Source: Bradyrhizobium sp. Ce-3 (lineage in GTDB: Bacteria > Pseudomonadota > Alphaproteobacteria > Rhizobiales > Xanthobacteraceae). Taken from it: a stretch of 64,000 nt of DNA. The stretch spans positions 186,001-250,000 of the forward strand of contig NZ_BQUV01000007.1 in the NCBI RefSeq assembly GCF_022835695.1. The letters are read 5' to 3'. The notes under the pieces were generated by a model, which worked only from the letters and a program-made list of their open reading frames with translations, ran no database searches and was not told where the DNA came from. Within the stretch, counting starts at the first letter, position 1; each line of letters starts with the position of its first letter. The translations under genes were made by a program, and so were the position numbers. Shown one piece after another: positions 1 through 8,702 of this stretch.

Positions 1-179
1 TCGGGATCATTGGGGTCGATGCCGAAGGTTTTGGCCAGCCGCGTGCCATAACCGGACTGGATCGGCGTGAAGCTGAAGCGCTGTTCGGGGTCGCGGTCAA
101 TGACGAAGCGGACCCAGCGCGAGCAGAAGATGCAGACGCCATCGTAGAGGATCACGTGGTCATCGGGCCAGTCTGCCAT
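1..179 (-). CDS. DCC-family thiol-disulfide oxidoreductase-like protein (DUF393), C-terminus outside window
   Basis: Partial gene read from an ATG at 179; only the first 59 codons are inside the window. The N-terminus MADWPDDHVILYDGVCIFC has the family hallmark, a strand followed by Asp-Gly-x-Cys-x-x-Cys, which gave the DCC family its name. Family members are small (about 130-150 residues), cytosolic and predicted to do thiol-disulfide chemistry, but substrates are generally unknown. It is the last gene of a minus-strand group with the NAD(P)-binding/DoxX fusion and DUF2269 protein upstream, which suggests a shared redox role (inference). Confidence 0.85.
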   Translation of the reverse strand, partial: MADWPDDHVILYDGVCIFCSRWVRFVIDRDPEQRFSFTPIQSGYGTRLAKTFGIDPNDP

Positions 180-236
180 CTCGATTCCCTCAGACGCGTT
201 TCTTCACGCGAACCGGCTCCACCGCGCTCGACAACG

Positions 237-1565
237 CTATCGATTATCCAATGTCAGCAGCGCCACCAGCATCAGCACGATCGCGGGGCCGGTCTTCACC
301 AGCGCACCGAGCGGCTCGATCCAGAGATCCGGCGTCAGAATCGCCGATCCCGCCATGTAGCCGAGCGAAGCGACGATGCCTGCGACAAGACCGAACGCCG
401 CGGTGCGGCGGATCGCGATCAGCACGCCGATGCTCATGTCCATCAGGCTGGTCAGCACCGTCACCGGGGCGACCAGAGCGGGCGGGAAATGATGCGCAGT
501 CAGCATGCCGGTGGCGGCGTCATAGGAGATCACCAGCGCGATGAAGCCGGACATAACCCAGAACAGCACGAGGCTTGCGAAGATCAGCGCCTTGATCAGG
601 AACAGCCGCGCGAACCATTTGTCCTGGATGGTCGCGGGGTGCGCTCCGACCGCTTGCGCGATCGTCTTCGGCACGATCCCGGTCGCCTGCATCCAGGCCG
701 CGGGATCGCCGGTGACACCGCGGCGCAATTCGGCGATCGCGTTGGAGCGCAGCGGCGGCATCCAGCCGAGCCGGCTTGCGAGATCGCCGAGACGGGCGCC
801 GAGATCAATCAGGAACGGCGGCGTCGGAATGCGGAAATCTTTCGACGTGCCGAACGACCAGCGGAACTGGGCGATGACGCCGCCGAGCGAGATCGGCTGG
901 GGCTGCATCAAATCCCATGTCACCGATCGCACCGCTGCATCGCCGGGATCGCGCGCCGCGAGCCAGGCGATGGTGGCGGCGATATCCTCGACCGCAACCG
1001 GCTGGAACGGCGTCGCCGCCTCATCGGCCGGCAAATCGACCGGCAGCGCCGCCAGCGCGCGCAGCATGGCGCTGCCGCCATAGGCCGCCGGCGCGATGAC
1101 AAAGCCGGGGCGCAGGATCGCATACGCGATGCCTGACGCCGCGATCAGCCGCTCGGCCTCGCGCTTGGTGGTGCTAAACGCGGTGCGATCCTCATCGGCG
1201 GCGCCCGGAATCGAGATGTGGACGAGACGGACGGCGCGGTGGCTGTCGCCGATCGCCTGCAGCAAGCGCGCGACGAAGTCGCGATGCACCGCGCGTGTGT
1301 CGCTGCCCGGACCGTCCTGCAGCACCCCGAGGCAATTGACGACGACGTCCACCTCGTGGCTGCGAAGCAGCTGCGCCAGCGCCGCGGCATCCGTCGCCAT
1401 CACGGGCAGTTCGAGGTCGGCGGCGCCCATCTTTTGCGCAGCCGTGAAATGCCGTGCGATCCCGATCACGCGAAAACCGCGCGCGCGCAGATCGTCGGTG
1501 AGGTAGCGCCCGATCAGGCCCGATGCGCCGAGCACGAGGATGTTATGTGATGCGTCGTCACTCAT
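237..1565 (-). CDS. NAD(P)-binding epimerase-like protein fused to a DoxX-like membrane domain
   Basis: A 442-residue protein in two parts. The N-terminal half is an extended-SDR/NmrA-like Rossmann domain with the nucleotide loop GASGLIGRYL near residue 12. The C-terminal third, from about residue 310, has four hydrophobic segments of the DoxX-like type, so the protein should sit in the inner membrane with its nucleotide domain in the cytosol. I chose the ATG at 1565, 17 bp after the stop of the DUF2269 gene; a GTG at 1610 would add 15 residues and overlap that gene. No catalytic YxxxK is obvious by eye. It probably forms an operon with DUF2269 and DCC. The substrate is unknown. Confidence 0.8.
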   Translation of the reverse strand: MSDDASHNILVLGASGLIGRYLTDDLRARGFRVIGIARHFTAAQKMGAADLELPVMATDAAALAQLLRSHEVDVVVNCLGVLQDGPGSDTRAVHRDFVARLLQAIGDSHRAVRLVHISIPGAADEDRTAFSTTKREAERLIAASGIAYAILRPGFVIAPAAYGGSAMLRALAALPVDLPADEAATPFQPVAVEDIAATIAWLAARDPGDAAVRSVTWDLMQPQPISLGGVIAQFRWSFGTSKDFRIPTPPFLIDLGARLGDLASRLGWMPPLRSNAIAELRRGVTGDPAAWMQATGIVPKTIAQAVGAHPATIQDKWFARLFLIKALIFASLVLFWVMSGFIALVISYDAATGMLTAHHFPPALVAPVTVLTSLMDMSIGVLIAIRRTAAFGLVAGIVASLGYMAGSAILTPDLWIEPLGALVKTGPAIVLMLVALLTLDNR

Positions 1566-1582
1566 GGGGGCGGGATCATGCT

Positions 1583-2050
1583 TCAAAATGGTTTCGCGAT
1601 CATCAGCCACAGGATGATCATCACCGATCCGAAGCCGGGAATCCCGAACAGGAACCAGCGGCGAAACAGCGCAAAGTAGCGCGGCGGCAGCGGGAGACCT
1701 TTGTCAGTGGCCGCCTGCGCGAGGTTGCGCATCTCGATCTGCATGAAGATGACGGGAACCCAGAACATGCCGGCCAGCGCATAGAGCGCCAGCGACGCGA
1801 GCAGCCAGCGCTCGGTCAGGCTGGTGGCTGACAGCATCATCAGCAGGGCGCCGCTCACCGGCTGCAGCAAGACGGCGCTCAGCGTGAAGATCATGTCCGC
1901 GATCACGACGGTCGCCGCTGTGCGGGCAATGAAAGCCGCATCCTGCGTGCGATGCGCCGCCAGCATGAAGAAGGCGATGCCGGTCCCGGTGCCGAGGATC
2001 ACGACGGCGCCGAGCACATGCAGATATTTGATCAGGAAATAGAGCGTCAT
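1583..2050 (-). CDS. DUF2269 family integral membrane protein
   Basis: A 155-residue protein with four predicted transmembrane segments, beginning MTLYFLIKYLHVLGAVVILG. The motif LHVLGAVVxxGTGxG in helix 1 and the length match the DUF2269 family, which has no established function. The ATG at 2050 was chosen because the hydrophobic helix starts there; the frame stays open upstream, but that extension is basic and unlike the family. It is first in the minus-strand group with the DoxX-fusion and DCC genes. Such small multi-helix proteins often accompany redox enzymes (inference only). Confidence 0.8.
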   Translation of the reverse strand: MTLYFLIKYLHVLGAVVILGTGTGIAFFMLAAHRTQDAAFIARTAATVVIADMIFTLSAVLLQPVSGALLMMLSATSLTERWLLASLALYALAGMFWVPVIFMQIEMRNLAQAATDKGLPLPPRYFALFRRWFLFGIPGFGSVMIILWLMIAKPF

Positions 2051-2423
2051 CGCGGTCCGCTCGTGATCAGGCCGGTTTCGGTGCGCACTAATCGCGCGAC
2101 TGCCATAGGCTGGACACGCGCCAAAATCCACTGCGGCGACACGGCCGCAGGGCGTGCGACGACCCCGCGCCGCGTCTGGATTCGCTCGCAGAATCGTCGC
2201 GGCGAATCAGCTCCGGAGTGTCTTTTTCCGACCTGCGGCCTTGTCATCAAGCGCTCGCGATCCAGGCTTTGCACAGGGCCGGATCGGCGATTGATGGCCC
2301 GGGCCCGGCGAGTGTCCTTTTTCGGTACAAGTTTTCACGTCACTGATGCAAAAAATCCACAGGTTAACCGATAATTAACGATGGACCTTGAAGGCGGCCC
2401 GCTGACTTGCTTTGATTAGATGC
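2051..2423. other. Divergent intergenic region
   Basis: About 370 bp between the divergent DUF2269 and acetyltransferase genes, so both promoters should lie here. The half nearest the acetyltransferase is locally AT-richer, around 2330-2380. I see no convincing operator, riboswitch or small gene. Confidence 0.5.
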
Positions 2424-2933
2424 ATGAGCACAACGCTGATCGAGGTCCGGCCGGCCAAAGCTGCAGACGCGGCTGCGGTGGCGTCTACCCATGACGAAGC
2501 CTGGCGCTCGGCGTATCAGGGAATCATCCCCGGCGCCGAACTCGAAAAGCTGATCAATCGCCGCGGCCCGCAGTGGTGGGACAGCGCCATCCGCAAGGGC
2601 AGCCGCGTCAGCGTGCTGGTGTTCGGCGACCGGATCGCGGGCTATGCCAATTACGGCCGCAACCGCGCCCGCAGCCTGCATTTCGAAGGCGAGATCTACG
2701 AGCTCTATCTGCGGCCGGAATTCCAGGGCCTCGGCTTCGGCCGGCGGCTGTTCGCCTCGGCCCGGCGCGACCTCTTGCAGAGCGGCCTCAAGAGCATGGT
2801 GATCTGGGCGCTCTCGGACAACGAGCCGGCGACCGAGTTCTACCGCGCCCTGGGCGGCCGGATGGTGGCGCGCTCGTCGGAGCGGTTCGGGCCCAAGTCG
2901 CTCGACAAGGTCGCTTTCGCCTGGGCGAACTGA
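2424..2933 (+). CDS. GNAT family N-acetyltransferase
   Basis: A 169-residue single-domain acetyltransferase. The acetyl-CoA pyrophosphate loop is visible as the R/Q-x-x-G-x-G/A type segment FQGLGFGRRLF at about residues 105-115, preceded by the strand EIYELYLRPE. The C-terminal part carries the usual N-x-x-A-x-x-F-Y pattern (DNEPATEFYRALGG). The ATG at 2424 is preferred over a TTG 12 bp upstream. The substrate cannot be told from sequence. It stands alone on the plus strand upstream of the pyrophosphatase gene and is probably transcribed separately. Confidence 0.88.
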   Translation: MSTTLIEVRPAKAADAAAVASTHDEAWRSAYQGIIPGAELEKLINRRGPQWWDSAIRKGSRVSVLVFGDRIAGYANYGRNRARSLHFEGEIYELYLRPEFQGLGFGRRLFASARRDLLQSGLKSMVIWALSDNEPATEFYRALGGRMVARSSERFGPKSLDKVAFAWAN

Positions 2934-3098
2934 AAATCCTGCTTCTCTCGCAGCTGCAGCAAGGCTAAACCAGCCTCAGTGCTGCGCGCGACGGCCAGCC
3001 CGGCCCCCAAGGCCGGGTGAGGTGCTGTTTTGCGGTCCGGCGGCGCCAACCAAAAAATCACATCGTTCTTAACTTCCAAAGGCCACGCGGAGCAATCC

Positions 3099-3629
3099 AT
3101 GCGTATCGACGCCATTTCGATCGGAAAAAATCCGCCCCACGACGTCAACGTCATCATCGAGGTCGCCGTCGGCGGCGAGCCCATCAAATACGAGATGGAC
3201 AAGGAGGCCGGCACGCTGGTGGTGGATCGCTTCCTCTACACGCCGATGCGCTATCCCGGCAATTACGGCTTCATCCCGCACACGCTGTCGGGCGACGGCG
3301 ATCCCTGCGACGTGCTGATCGTCAACACCCGCGCGATCGTGCCGGGCGCCGTGATGAGCGTCCGCGTGGTCGGCGTGCTCTTGATGGAGGACGAGGCCGG
3401 CGGTGACGAGAAGATCATCGCGGTGCCGTCGTCGAAGCTGACCCAGCGCTACGACAAGGTGCACAACTACAGCGACCTGCCCGACATCACGCTGCAGCAG
3501 ATCCAGCACTTCTTCGAGCACTACAAGGATCTCGAGAAGGGCAAATGGGTGAAGGTGCTGCGCTGGGGCGACGCCGAGGAGGCCCGCAAGCTGATCCTCG
3601 AAGGCATCGAGCGCGCGAAGAAGAAATGA
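3099..3629 (+). CDS. ppa: Inorganic pyrophosphatase (family I)
   Basis: Hydrolyses pyrophosphate to two phosphates in the cytosol, pulling biosynthetic reactions such as nucleotide and amino-acid activation forward. The 176-residue length is normal for a bacterial family I enzyme. The metal-binding signature GDGDPCDVL places the conserved aspartates at 66, 68 and 71, and the substrate-binding region with Lys30 and Glu32 (IKYEMDKE) is intact. The start at 3099 follows a GGAG four bases upstream; the in-frame extension to 3030 has no family resemblance. The gene is followed immediately by a strong hairpin. Confidence 0.97.
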   Translation: MRIDAISIGKNPPHDVNVIIEVAVGGEPIKYEMDKEAGTLVVDRFLYTPMRYPGNYGFIPHTLSGDGDPCDVLIVNTRAIVPGAVMSVRVVGVLLMEDEAGGDEKIIAVPSSKLTQRYDKVHNYSDLPDITLQQIQHFFEHYKDLEKGKWVKVLRWGDAEEARKLILEGIERAKKK

Positions 3630-3649
3630 GGAAGGACTGAAGTCCTTCC
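3630..3649 (+). terminator. Hairpin directly after ppa
   Basis: A 9-bp perfect stem (GGAAGGACT / AGTCCTTCC) with a 2-base loop starts on the base after the ppa stop codon. There is no long T-run, so it may act as a transcript-end or stability hairpin rather than a classical intrinsic terminator. Confidence 0.6.
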
Positions 3650-3658
3650 GTCTCCTCC

Positions 3659-3744
3659 GTCATTGCGAGGAGCGTAGCGACGAAGCAATCCGTGGTTCCG
3701 CGAATGCGGCGCGATGGATTGCTTCGCTTCGCTCGCAACGACAG
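3659..3744. repeat. Intergenic inverted repeat, TCATTGCGAG family
   Basis: Left arm at about 3659-3691 contains TCATTGCGAG and GAAGCAATCC; right arm at about 3715-3742 contains GGATTGCTTCGC and CTCGCAACGA. The arms pair over most of their length. It sits between the convergent ppa and folD genes, the usual place for this palindromic repeat type in Bradyrhizobium and Rhodopseudomonas relatives. Confidence 0.75.
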
Positions 3745-3765
3745 CCTAGAGACTTTCCCGCTATC

Positions 3766-4650
3766 TCAAACCGCCGGCGCCGGCAGGCCGCGGATCGCGC
3801 AGGCCGCGCGCAGCGTGTTGACGAGCAGGCACGCCACCGTCATCTGCCCGACGCCGCCGGGCACCGGCGTGATGGCGCCGGCGACGCCAAGTGCCTCCTG
3901 GTATGCGACGTCGCCGACCAGCTTCGGCTTGCCGCCGGGGACCGGAATGCGGTTGATGCCGACATCGATCACGGTCGCACCCGGCTTCAGCCAGTCGCCA
4001 CGCACCATCTCCGGTCGGCCGACCGCGGCATAGACCAGATCGGCCCGGGCGCAGAGCTTTGGCAGATCGCGCGAGCGCGAATGCGCGATCGTCACCGTCG
4101 CGTTCTCGTTCAGCAGCAATTGCACCAGCGGGCGGCCGACCAGATTGGAGCGGCCGATCACGATCGCGTTCATGCCCTCGAGCGAGGGGTGCACGGTCTT
4201 GGTCAGGATGATGCAGCCGAGCGGCGTGCAGGGCGACAATGCAGCGAGGCCGCCGGCGAGCCGGCCGGCATTGTTCGGATGCAGGCCATCGACGTCCTTG
4301 GCCGGGTCGATCGCGTTGATGATGGTCTCGGTGTGCAGCGCTTTCGGCAGCGGCAGCTGCACCAGGATGCCATGCACCAGCGGATCGCGGTTGAGCCGCG
4401 CGATCAGCGCCAGCAGATCGGCCTGCGACACGTCCTCCGGCAGCTTGTGCTCGAACGAGGCCATGCCGGCGGCCTGGGTCTGGGTGTGCTTGCTGCGGAC
4501 ATAGACCTCGCTCGCCGGATCATGGCCGACCAGGACGACGGCGAGCCCCGGCGTGAGCTGATGGTCGCGCTTGACGCGGGCAACCTCGTCGGCCACGCGG
4601 GCTCTGAGCTCGGCGGCGATGGCTTTTCCGTCGATGATACGGGCAGTCAT
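3766..4650 (-). CDS. folD: Bifunctional methylenetetrahydrofolate dehydrogenase/cyclohydrolase
   Basis: Interconverts 5,10-methylene-, 5,10-methenyl- and 10-formyl-tetrahydrofolate in the cytosol, feeding purine, thymidylate and formyl-Met synthesis. The 294-residue length is normal. Signatures: catalytic Tyr50 and Lys54 in YVRSK, the folate-site segment QLPLP, the NADP-binding GRSNLVGRP and the C-terminal [11 protein letters not shown]. The start codon is one base beyond the stop of the DUF167 gene (4652), indicating translational coupling in a YggT-DUF167-FolD operon. Confidence 0.97.
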   Translation of the reverse strand: MTARIIDGKAIAAELRARVADEVARVKRDHQLTPGLAVVLVGHDPASEVYVRSKHTQTQAAGMASFEHKLPEDVSQADLLALIARLNRDPLVHGILVQLPLPKALHTETIINAIDPAKDVDGLHPNNAGRLAGGLAALSPCTPLGCIILTKTVHPSLEGMNAIVIGRSNLVGRPLVQLLLNENATVTIAHSRSRDLPKLCARADLVYAAVGRPEMVRGDWLKPGATVIDVGINRIPVPGGKPKLVGDVAYQEALGVAGAITPVPGGVGQMTVACLLVNTLRAACAIRGLPAPAV

Positions 4651-4651
4651 G

Positions 4652-4987
4652 TCAGTCCTTCGTCTCCTGGTTCGGCCCGGTCGCGGTCAACTTCTTCAAG
4701 GTGTCGCCAAGCTGCCTCGGATCGCCGTCGACCGCCACCTGCTTCAGCCGCGAGGTGACGCCGGACAACAGCTTCACCCTGGCCTTGGGCACGCCAAGCG
4801 CCTTGGCCAACAGCTCGGTCACCGCACGGTTGGCCTCGCCGCCCTCGGCAATGGCGCGGACCCGCACCTTCACCACCGAACGGCCGTTGGCCAGTGTCTC
4901 GATCCCGTCGATGTCGTCGCGGCCGCCGCGCGGCGTCACGCGCAAGGCGATGCTGATGCCCTCGGTGGAGTAACGCCAAGGATCCAT
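4652..4987 (-). CDS. DUF167 (YggU) family protein
   Basis: A 111-residue small cytosolic protein. The family pattern is clear: an N-terminal strand with RVTPRGGRD, a central region [16 protein letters not shown], and [17 protein letters not shown] before an SRLKQV segment. DUF167 proteins have a known fold but no established biochemical role. The order YggT-DUF167 is one of the most conserved small gene pairs in proteobacteria, and here folD follows directly. No Shine-Dalgarno stronger than average was noted. Confidence 0.92.
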   Translation of the reverse strand: MDPWRYSTEGISIALRVTPRGGRDDIDGIETLANGRSVVKVRVRAIAEGGEANRAVTELLAKALGVPKARVKLLSGVTSRLKQVAVDGDPRQLGDTLKKLTATGPNQETKD

Positions 4988-5003
4988 CGGCCCTCGCGCA
5001 GGA

Positions 5004-5294
5004 TCAGATCACGTTGGGATAGATGTAATAGGCGATCACCCGCTGGATGAACATGATGATCAGGATCACGATGATCGGCGAGATATCGAGGCCGCCGAGA
5101 TTCGGCATCACGTTGCGAATCGGCCGCAGCACCGGCTCGGTGATCCGGTACAGGAACTCGGCCACCGCGGAGACGAACTGGTTGCGCGTGTTGACCACAT
5201 TGAAGGCCACCAGCCAGGACAGGATGGCGGAGGCGATCAAGAGCCAGACATAGAGGTCGAGGATGATGATGACGATGTCGAGAACAGCGCGCAT
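5004..5294 (-). CDS. YggT family membrane protein
   Basis: A 96-residue protein with two hydrophobic segments, starting MRAVLDIVIIILDLYVWLLI. The middle carries the family pattern of a conserved Pro/Arg stretch between the helices, YRITEPVLRPIRNVMPNLGG. YggT proteins are thought to act in membrane assembly or osmotic response, but the molecular role is unsettled. The ATG at 5294 matches the family start; the open frame extending upstream to 5453 runs through intergenic sequence. First gene of the operon with DUF167 and folD. Confidence 0.93.
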   Translation of the reverse strand: MRAVLDIVIIILDLYVWLLIASAILSWLVAFNVVNTRNQFVSAVAEFLYRITEPVLRPIRNVMPNLGGLDISPIIVILIIMFIQRVIAYYIYPNVI

Positions 5295-5423
5295 ATGATG
5301 GGGGCTCGCGGGGTGGGACGACCGATTGAAGCGCAACGAGACCGGACTGAACCGCCAGCGCGCTTTCTTGTGTGAGCAGGATCTTTTCGGAAAGCCGCCA
5401 TTTTCGCTGGCGCGGCCCGCCGG

Positions 5424-5440
5424 GTCCGGATCATGCTCTA
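5424..5440 (+). repeat. Short dispersed motif (GGATCATGCTCTA)
   Basis: GTCCGGATCATGCTCTA recurs almost unchanged as the right end of longer elements at 30698-30740 and 60988-61031. Only the right half is present here. It lies upstream of yggT. Confidence 0.45.
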
Positions 5441-5588
5441 AATATCGGTTCATCCCCCCGCAAACAAGGGAAGTTCCCGGCGGGACAGCCCGAAAACCGC
5501 TGTTTCAGCGTTCTTGACTTGGCCTTGGGCGGGACTGTAAATGGCGCCCGACTGACGGCCGGGATACTCAGCAACACCCGGCCGCGAT

Positions 5589-5664
<76 letters not shown>

Positions 5665-5735
5665 GCCTTCGCTCGCTTCGCGAGCTTCGGCTGGGCAAGC
5701 CCGGATAGTCCCTCGTAGCGAAGTGAGCGAAGGCT
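5665..5735. repeat. Inverted repeat downstream of tRNA-Ala
   Basis: AGCCTTCGCTCGCTTCGC at about 5664-5681 pairs with GCGAAGTGAGCGAAGGCT at 5718-5735. It touches the tRNA 3' end and may serve as its transcription terminator or processing hairpin. There is no integrase nearby, so an attachment-site role is not supported. Confidence 0.6.
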
Positions 5736-5793
5736 GCCTCGCCATAGCCCGAAGGGCGACGGCGGGCTGGTTCGGCAAACTCCGGCCCCCCCC

Positions 5794-6603
5794 TCACGTC
5801 CCCGTAAACCTCGGCGGCCGCTTCTCCACAAAGCTCGCCACACCCTCCCTGAAGTCATTGCCCCTGAGCGCGATCTGCATCTCGCGGTTGGCATCAATCG
5901 TGGCCTCCGCCAGCGTCTGGAACGGCACGTCGTAGACCTGGCGCTTGATCACCGCGATCGCGCTCGGCGAGACGAAATCGGCGAGGTCGCGGGCATAGGC
6001 ATAGGTCTCCTCGCGCAGCTTCTCCGGCGCAGAGAGCCGGTTGACGAGGCCGATGCGCAACGCCTCCGCGGCCGACACGCGCCGCGCCGACATCAACAGA
6101 TCGAGCGCATTGGCGTGGCCGACGATGCGCGGCAGCATCCAGCTGATGCCATGCTCGGCGATCAGGCCGCGCCGCGCGAAAGCGGTGGTGAACACCGCGC
6201 TGTCGGCGGCGAAGCGCAGATCGCAATACAGCGCGTGGACCAGGCCGATGCCGGCAGTCGCGCCATTGAGCATCGCGATCACGGGCTTCTTGATCGCGGG
6301 GTAATAGGCGTAGCGGGTCTGCCAATCGGCGCGACGGTTCATGTCGAACGGAATGTTCTCGCCGCGCCTGACCTCGTTGGGATCGATGCCCTGCAACGCT
6401 TCCATGTCGGCGCCGGCGCAGAAACCGCGGCCCGCGCCGGTCAGCACGATGACGCGAACATCGTCGTCATTGGCCGCCGTCTCCATCGCGTGGCGCACGT
6501 CGCGCTCCATGATCGCGGTCCACGCATTCATGCGGTCGGGTCGATTCAGCGTGATGGTCGCGATCCGGTCGCTGACCTCATAGAGGATGTGCTGGTAGCT
6601 CAC
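5794..6603 (-). CDS. Enoyl-CoA hydratase/isomerase family protein
   Basis: A 269-residue crotonase-fold protein, cytosolic, expected to act on an acyl-CoA thioester. Oxyanion-hole segments are visible: GRGFCAGADM at about residues 62-71 and NGATAGIGLV further on. The GTG at 6603 was chosen because SYQHILYEV begins the family domain there and GGGAG lies just upstream. By eye, neither classical hydratase glutamate is conserved: the first position reads Val in GLVHALYCD and the second reads Gly in RRGLIAEHG, although a Glu follows two residues later. So a hydratase assignment should not be taken literally. It has no co-directional partner close by. Confidence 0.85.
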   Translation of the reverse strand: MSYQHILYEVSDRIATITLNRPDRMNAWTAIMERDVRHAMETAANDDDVRVIVLTGAGRGFCAGADMEALQGIDPNEVRRGENIPFDMNRRADWQTRYAYYPAIKKPVIAMLNGATAGIGLVHALYCDLRFAADSAVFTTAFARRGLIAEHGISWMLPRIVGHANALDLLMSARRVSAAEALRIGLVNRLSAPEKLREETYAYARDLADFVSPSAIAVIKRQVYDVPFQTLAEATIDANREMQIALRGNDFREGVASFVEKRPPRFTGT

Positions 6604-6719
6604 GGCGATCTCCCTGTGCCTTGTTGTTCTTGATGCGCGTGGCGATACGGCCCGCGCGCGGCAGCCGACAGTAGCACATCCATCACAATGAAAAGGCGGC
6701 GCGAAATTCCGCGCGGCGG

Positions 6720-7535
6720 CTATTCCGCGGCCTGCAACATCGCCGGCTGCGGCACGCGCGCGATCCAGCCGTCGATGAAATGCTTCAGCCAGGCGCGCTC
6801 GGCGGCATCGTGCACGGCGCGCTCGGCGAAATGCTGATGACGCGGCTGCGCGCCCGGTAAATCCATCCGCACGCAACCGCGCGCGGTCCAGCGATGCATC
6901 ATCGCGTAGGTCACGTCGGGATGGAATTGCAGGCCGAAGGCGTTGCCGAACCGGAACGCCTGCACCGGGAAATCATCACCCGCCGCGAGCAGGTCGGCAC
7001 CTGCCGGCAATTGAAAACCCTCGCCATGCCAGTGATAGACACGCGCCGGCCAGTCCGGACACAGCACGCGACCCGCCTCCGTCGGCCTGACCGGGTAGTA
7101 GCCGACCTCGACGCGACCTTGTGGATGCGGCGCGACGTCGGCGCCAAGCTGCCGCGCCAGCATCTGCGCGCCGAGGCAGATGCCCAGGAATGGGCGTTGC
7201 TCGCGCAGCGGAACCGAAATCCAGTCGATCTCGCGCCGCACGTAGTCGTCGGGATCGTTCGCGCTCATCGGCCCGCCGAAGATCACCGCGCCGGCGTGCG
7301 CGTCGAGCGTTGCGGGCAGCGCGTCGCCGAAGCGCGGGCGGCGGATGTCGAGCGGGTAGCCGAGCGCGCGCAGTGCGTTGCCGATCCGGCCGGGAGTCGA
7401 TGTCTCCTGATGCAGCACGATCAGCACCGGCCGTAGCGAGGCCTGATCCTTGACTTGATCCTTGGGCGTGACCGCGGCCGGCCTTCGGCTCGCGAAGGGC
7501 ACCACGACACGGCTCTGGTCAGACCGGAACGACAT
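6720..7535 (-). CDS. Class I glutamine amidotransferase domain protein (GMP-synthase-like)
   Basis: A 271-residue protein with one class I amidotransferase domain. The nucleophile elbow GICLGAQ supplies the cysteine, and the catalytic histidine lies in FHPD, where most relatives have HPE; the Asp in place of Glu is a small departure. The first 40 residues are basic and low in family resemblance. No synthetase partner domain is fused or adjacent, so this is one of the stand-alone GuaA-like hydrolases whose substrate may be glutamine or a gamma-glutamyl compound (inference). AGAGG-like sequence precedes the ATG at 7535. Confidence 0.87.
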   Translation of the reverse strand: MSFRSDQSRVVVPFASRRPAAVTPKDQVKDQASLRPVLIVLHQETSTPGRIGNALRALGYPLDIRRPRFGDALPATLDAHAGAVIFGGPMSANDPDDYVRREIDWISVPLREQRPFLGICLGAQMLARQLGADVAPHPQGRVEVGYYPVRPTEAGRVLCPDWPARVYHWHGEGFQLPAGADLLAAGDDFPVQAFRFGNAFGLQFHPDVTYAMMHRWTARGCVRMDLPGAQPRHQHFAERAVHDAAERAWLKHFIDGWIARVPQPAMLQAAE

Positions 7536-7697
7536 TGCCTCTGCTTGAAGAATTTCGCCTCTGATTAAAGTTTCGGCACGTAAGGCACGATCATAGCTAA
7601 GTGGTCGTTAACATCGTGTGAGCTTGCGCACACCCGTGCGAAGCAAATCGCGGGCCAGAAACAGCCCTAACGGCGATGGATGGGCGCTGGAATGAAG

Positions 7698-8477
7698 CTA
7701 GCGCTTGCGGAGCTGAAACCCGCCGACCGCGCTCAGGATGAAGGAGCGCGGAAACAGCCGGAGCAGGAACGGCACCAGCTTGATGAAGGCGCCGGGCAGC
7801 ACGGCGCGCTTGTTGGCCATCAGGCCGCGATAGGCCTGGCGGGCGACCTCGGCCGGCGCGACATTGAGAATGGCCGAATCGAATCCCGGGGCAAAGCCGG
7901 CGCGATCCTGGAACTCGGACGGCACCGGACCCGGGCAAACCACGGTGACGCGGACGCCCTTCGGCGCCAGCTCACAGCGCAACGCCTCGGAGAACGACAG
8001 CACATAGGCCTTGCTGGCGTAGTACACGGCCATGCCGGGGCCCGGCAGGAAGCCGGCGATCGAGCCGAGATTGAGGATGCCGCCGCGGTTGCGGATCAGC
8101 TGATCGGCAAAGCGCAGCGTCAGGTCGGTCAGCGCGCGGATATTGACGCTGATCATGTTGAGCTGGTCGACCCGATCGCGCTCGACAGCGAGGCCGAACA
8201 GGCCGAAACCGGCATTGTTGACGAGATATTCGACCTCGACACCGGCCTCGGTCAGCGCCTGGGCGATCTTGTCGCCCGCGTCGGTCTGCTGGAGGTCGCA
8301 GGGAATCACGATCGGCGCCGCGCCGCCCTTGGCGCCGAGCTCGTCGGCGAGTGCCTTGAGGCGATCGGCGCGCCGCGCCACCAGCGCCACGCGGTGACCA
8401 TTCGATGCAAACACGCGCGCCAGTTCGGTGCCTATGCCCGCCGATGCCCCGGTTATCAGCGTCACACGCTCGGTCAC
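7698..8477 (-). CDS. Short-chain dehydrogenase/reductase
   Basis: A 259-residue classical SDR. The cofactor loop is TGASAGIG near residue 10, the NNAG motif is present as VNNAGFG, and the catalytic Tyr-x-x-x-Lys is YYASK. A basic residue pair after the second strand (ARRADR) suggests NADP(H) preference. The GTG at 8477 places the first strand at the protein start, as is usual; an upstream frame to 8552 would add 25 non-conserved residues. A hydrophobic C-terminus with basic end may associate with the membrane. The substrate is unknown. Confidence 0.88.
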   Translation of the reverse strand: MTERVTLITGASAGIGTELARVFASNGHRVALVARRADRLKALADELGAKGGAAPIVIPCDLQQTDAGDKIAQALTEAGVEVEYLVNNAGFGLFGLAVERDRVDQLNMISVNIRALTDLTLRFADQLIRNRGGILNLGSIAGFLPGPGMAVYYASKAYVLSFSEALRCELAPKGVRVTVVCPGPVPSEFQDRAGFAPGFDSAILNVAPAEVARQAYRGLMANKRAVLPGAFIKLVPFLLRLFPRSFILSAVGGFQLRKR

Positions 8478-8702
8478 GTTCAAACTCTTATTGCAAATTC
8501 TAGTGAGGTCCCCAACGGGGCGACGAGAGCATAGGCATGCGGTGGGACGCAAGCCGCGTATGGGCTTGTGGACAGTGGCGGATCGCTGATTCGGCGATGA
8601 AACGCCAGATTTTCAGTCGGATCGCCCGCAATCGCGGCGGACATTAAAGTTTCTTAAAGTTTCTTCATCCGCGACGACCTCCCGCTTGCGCCGGCGACCG
8701 TG

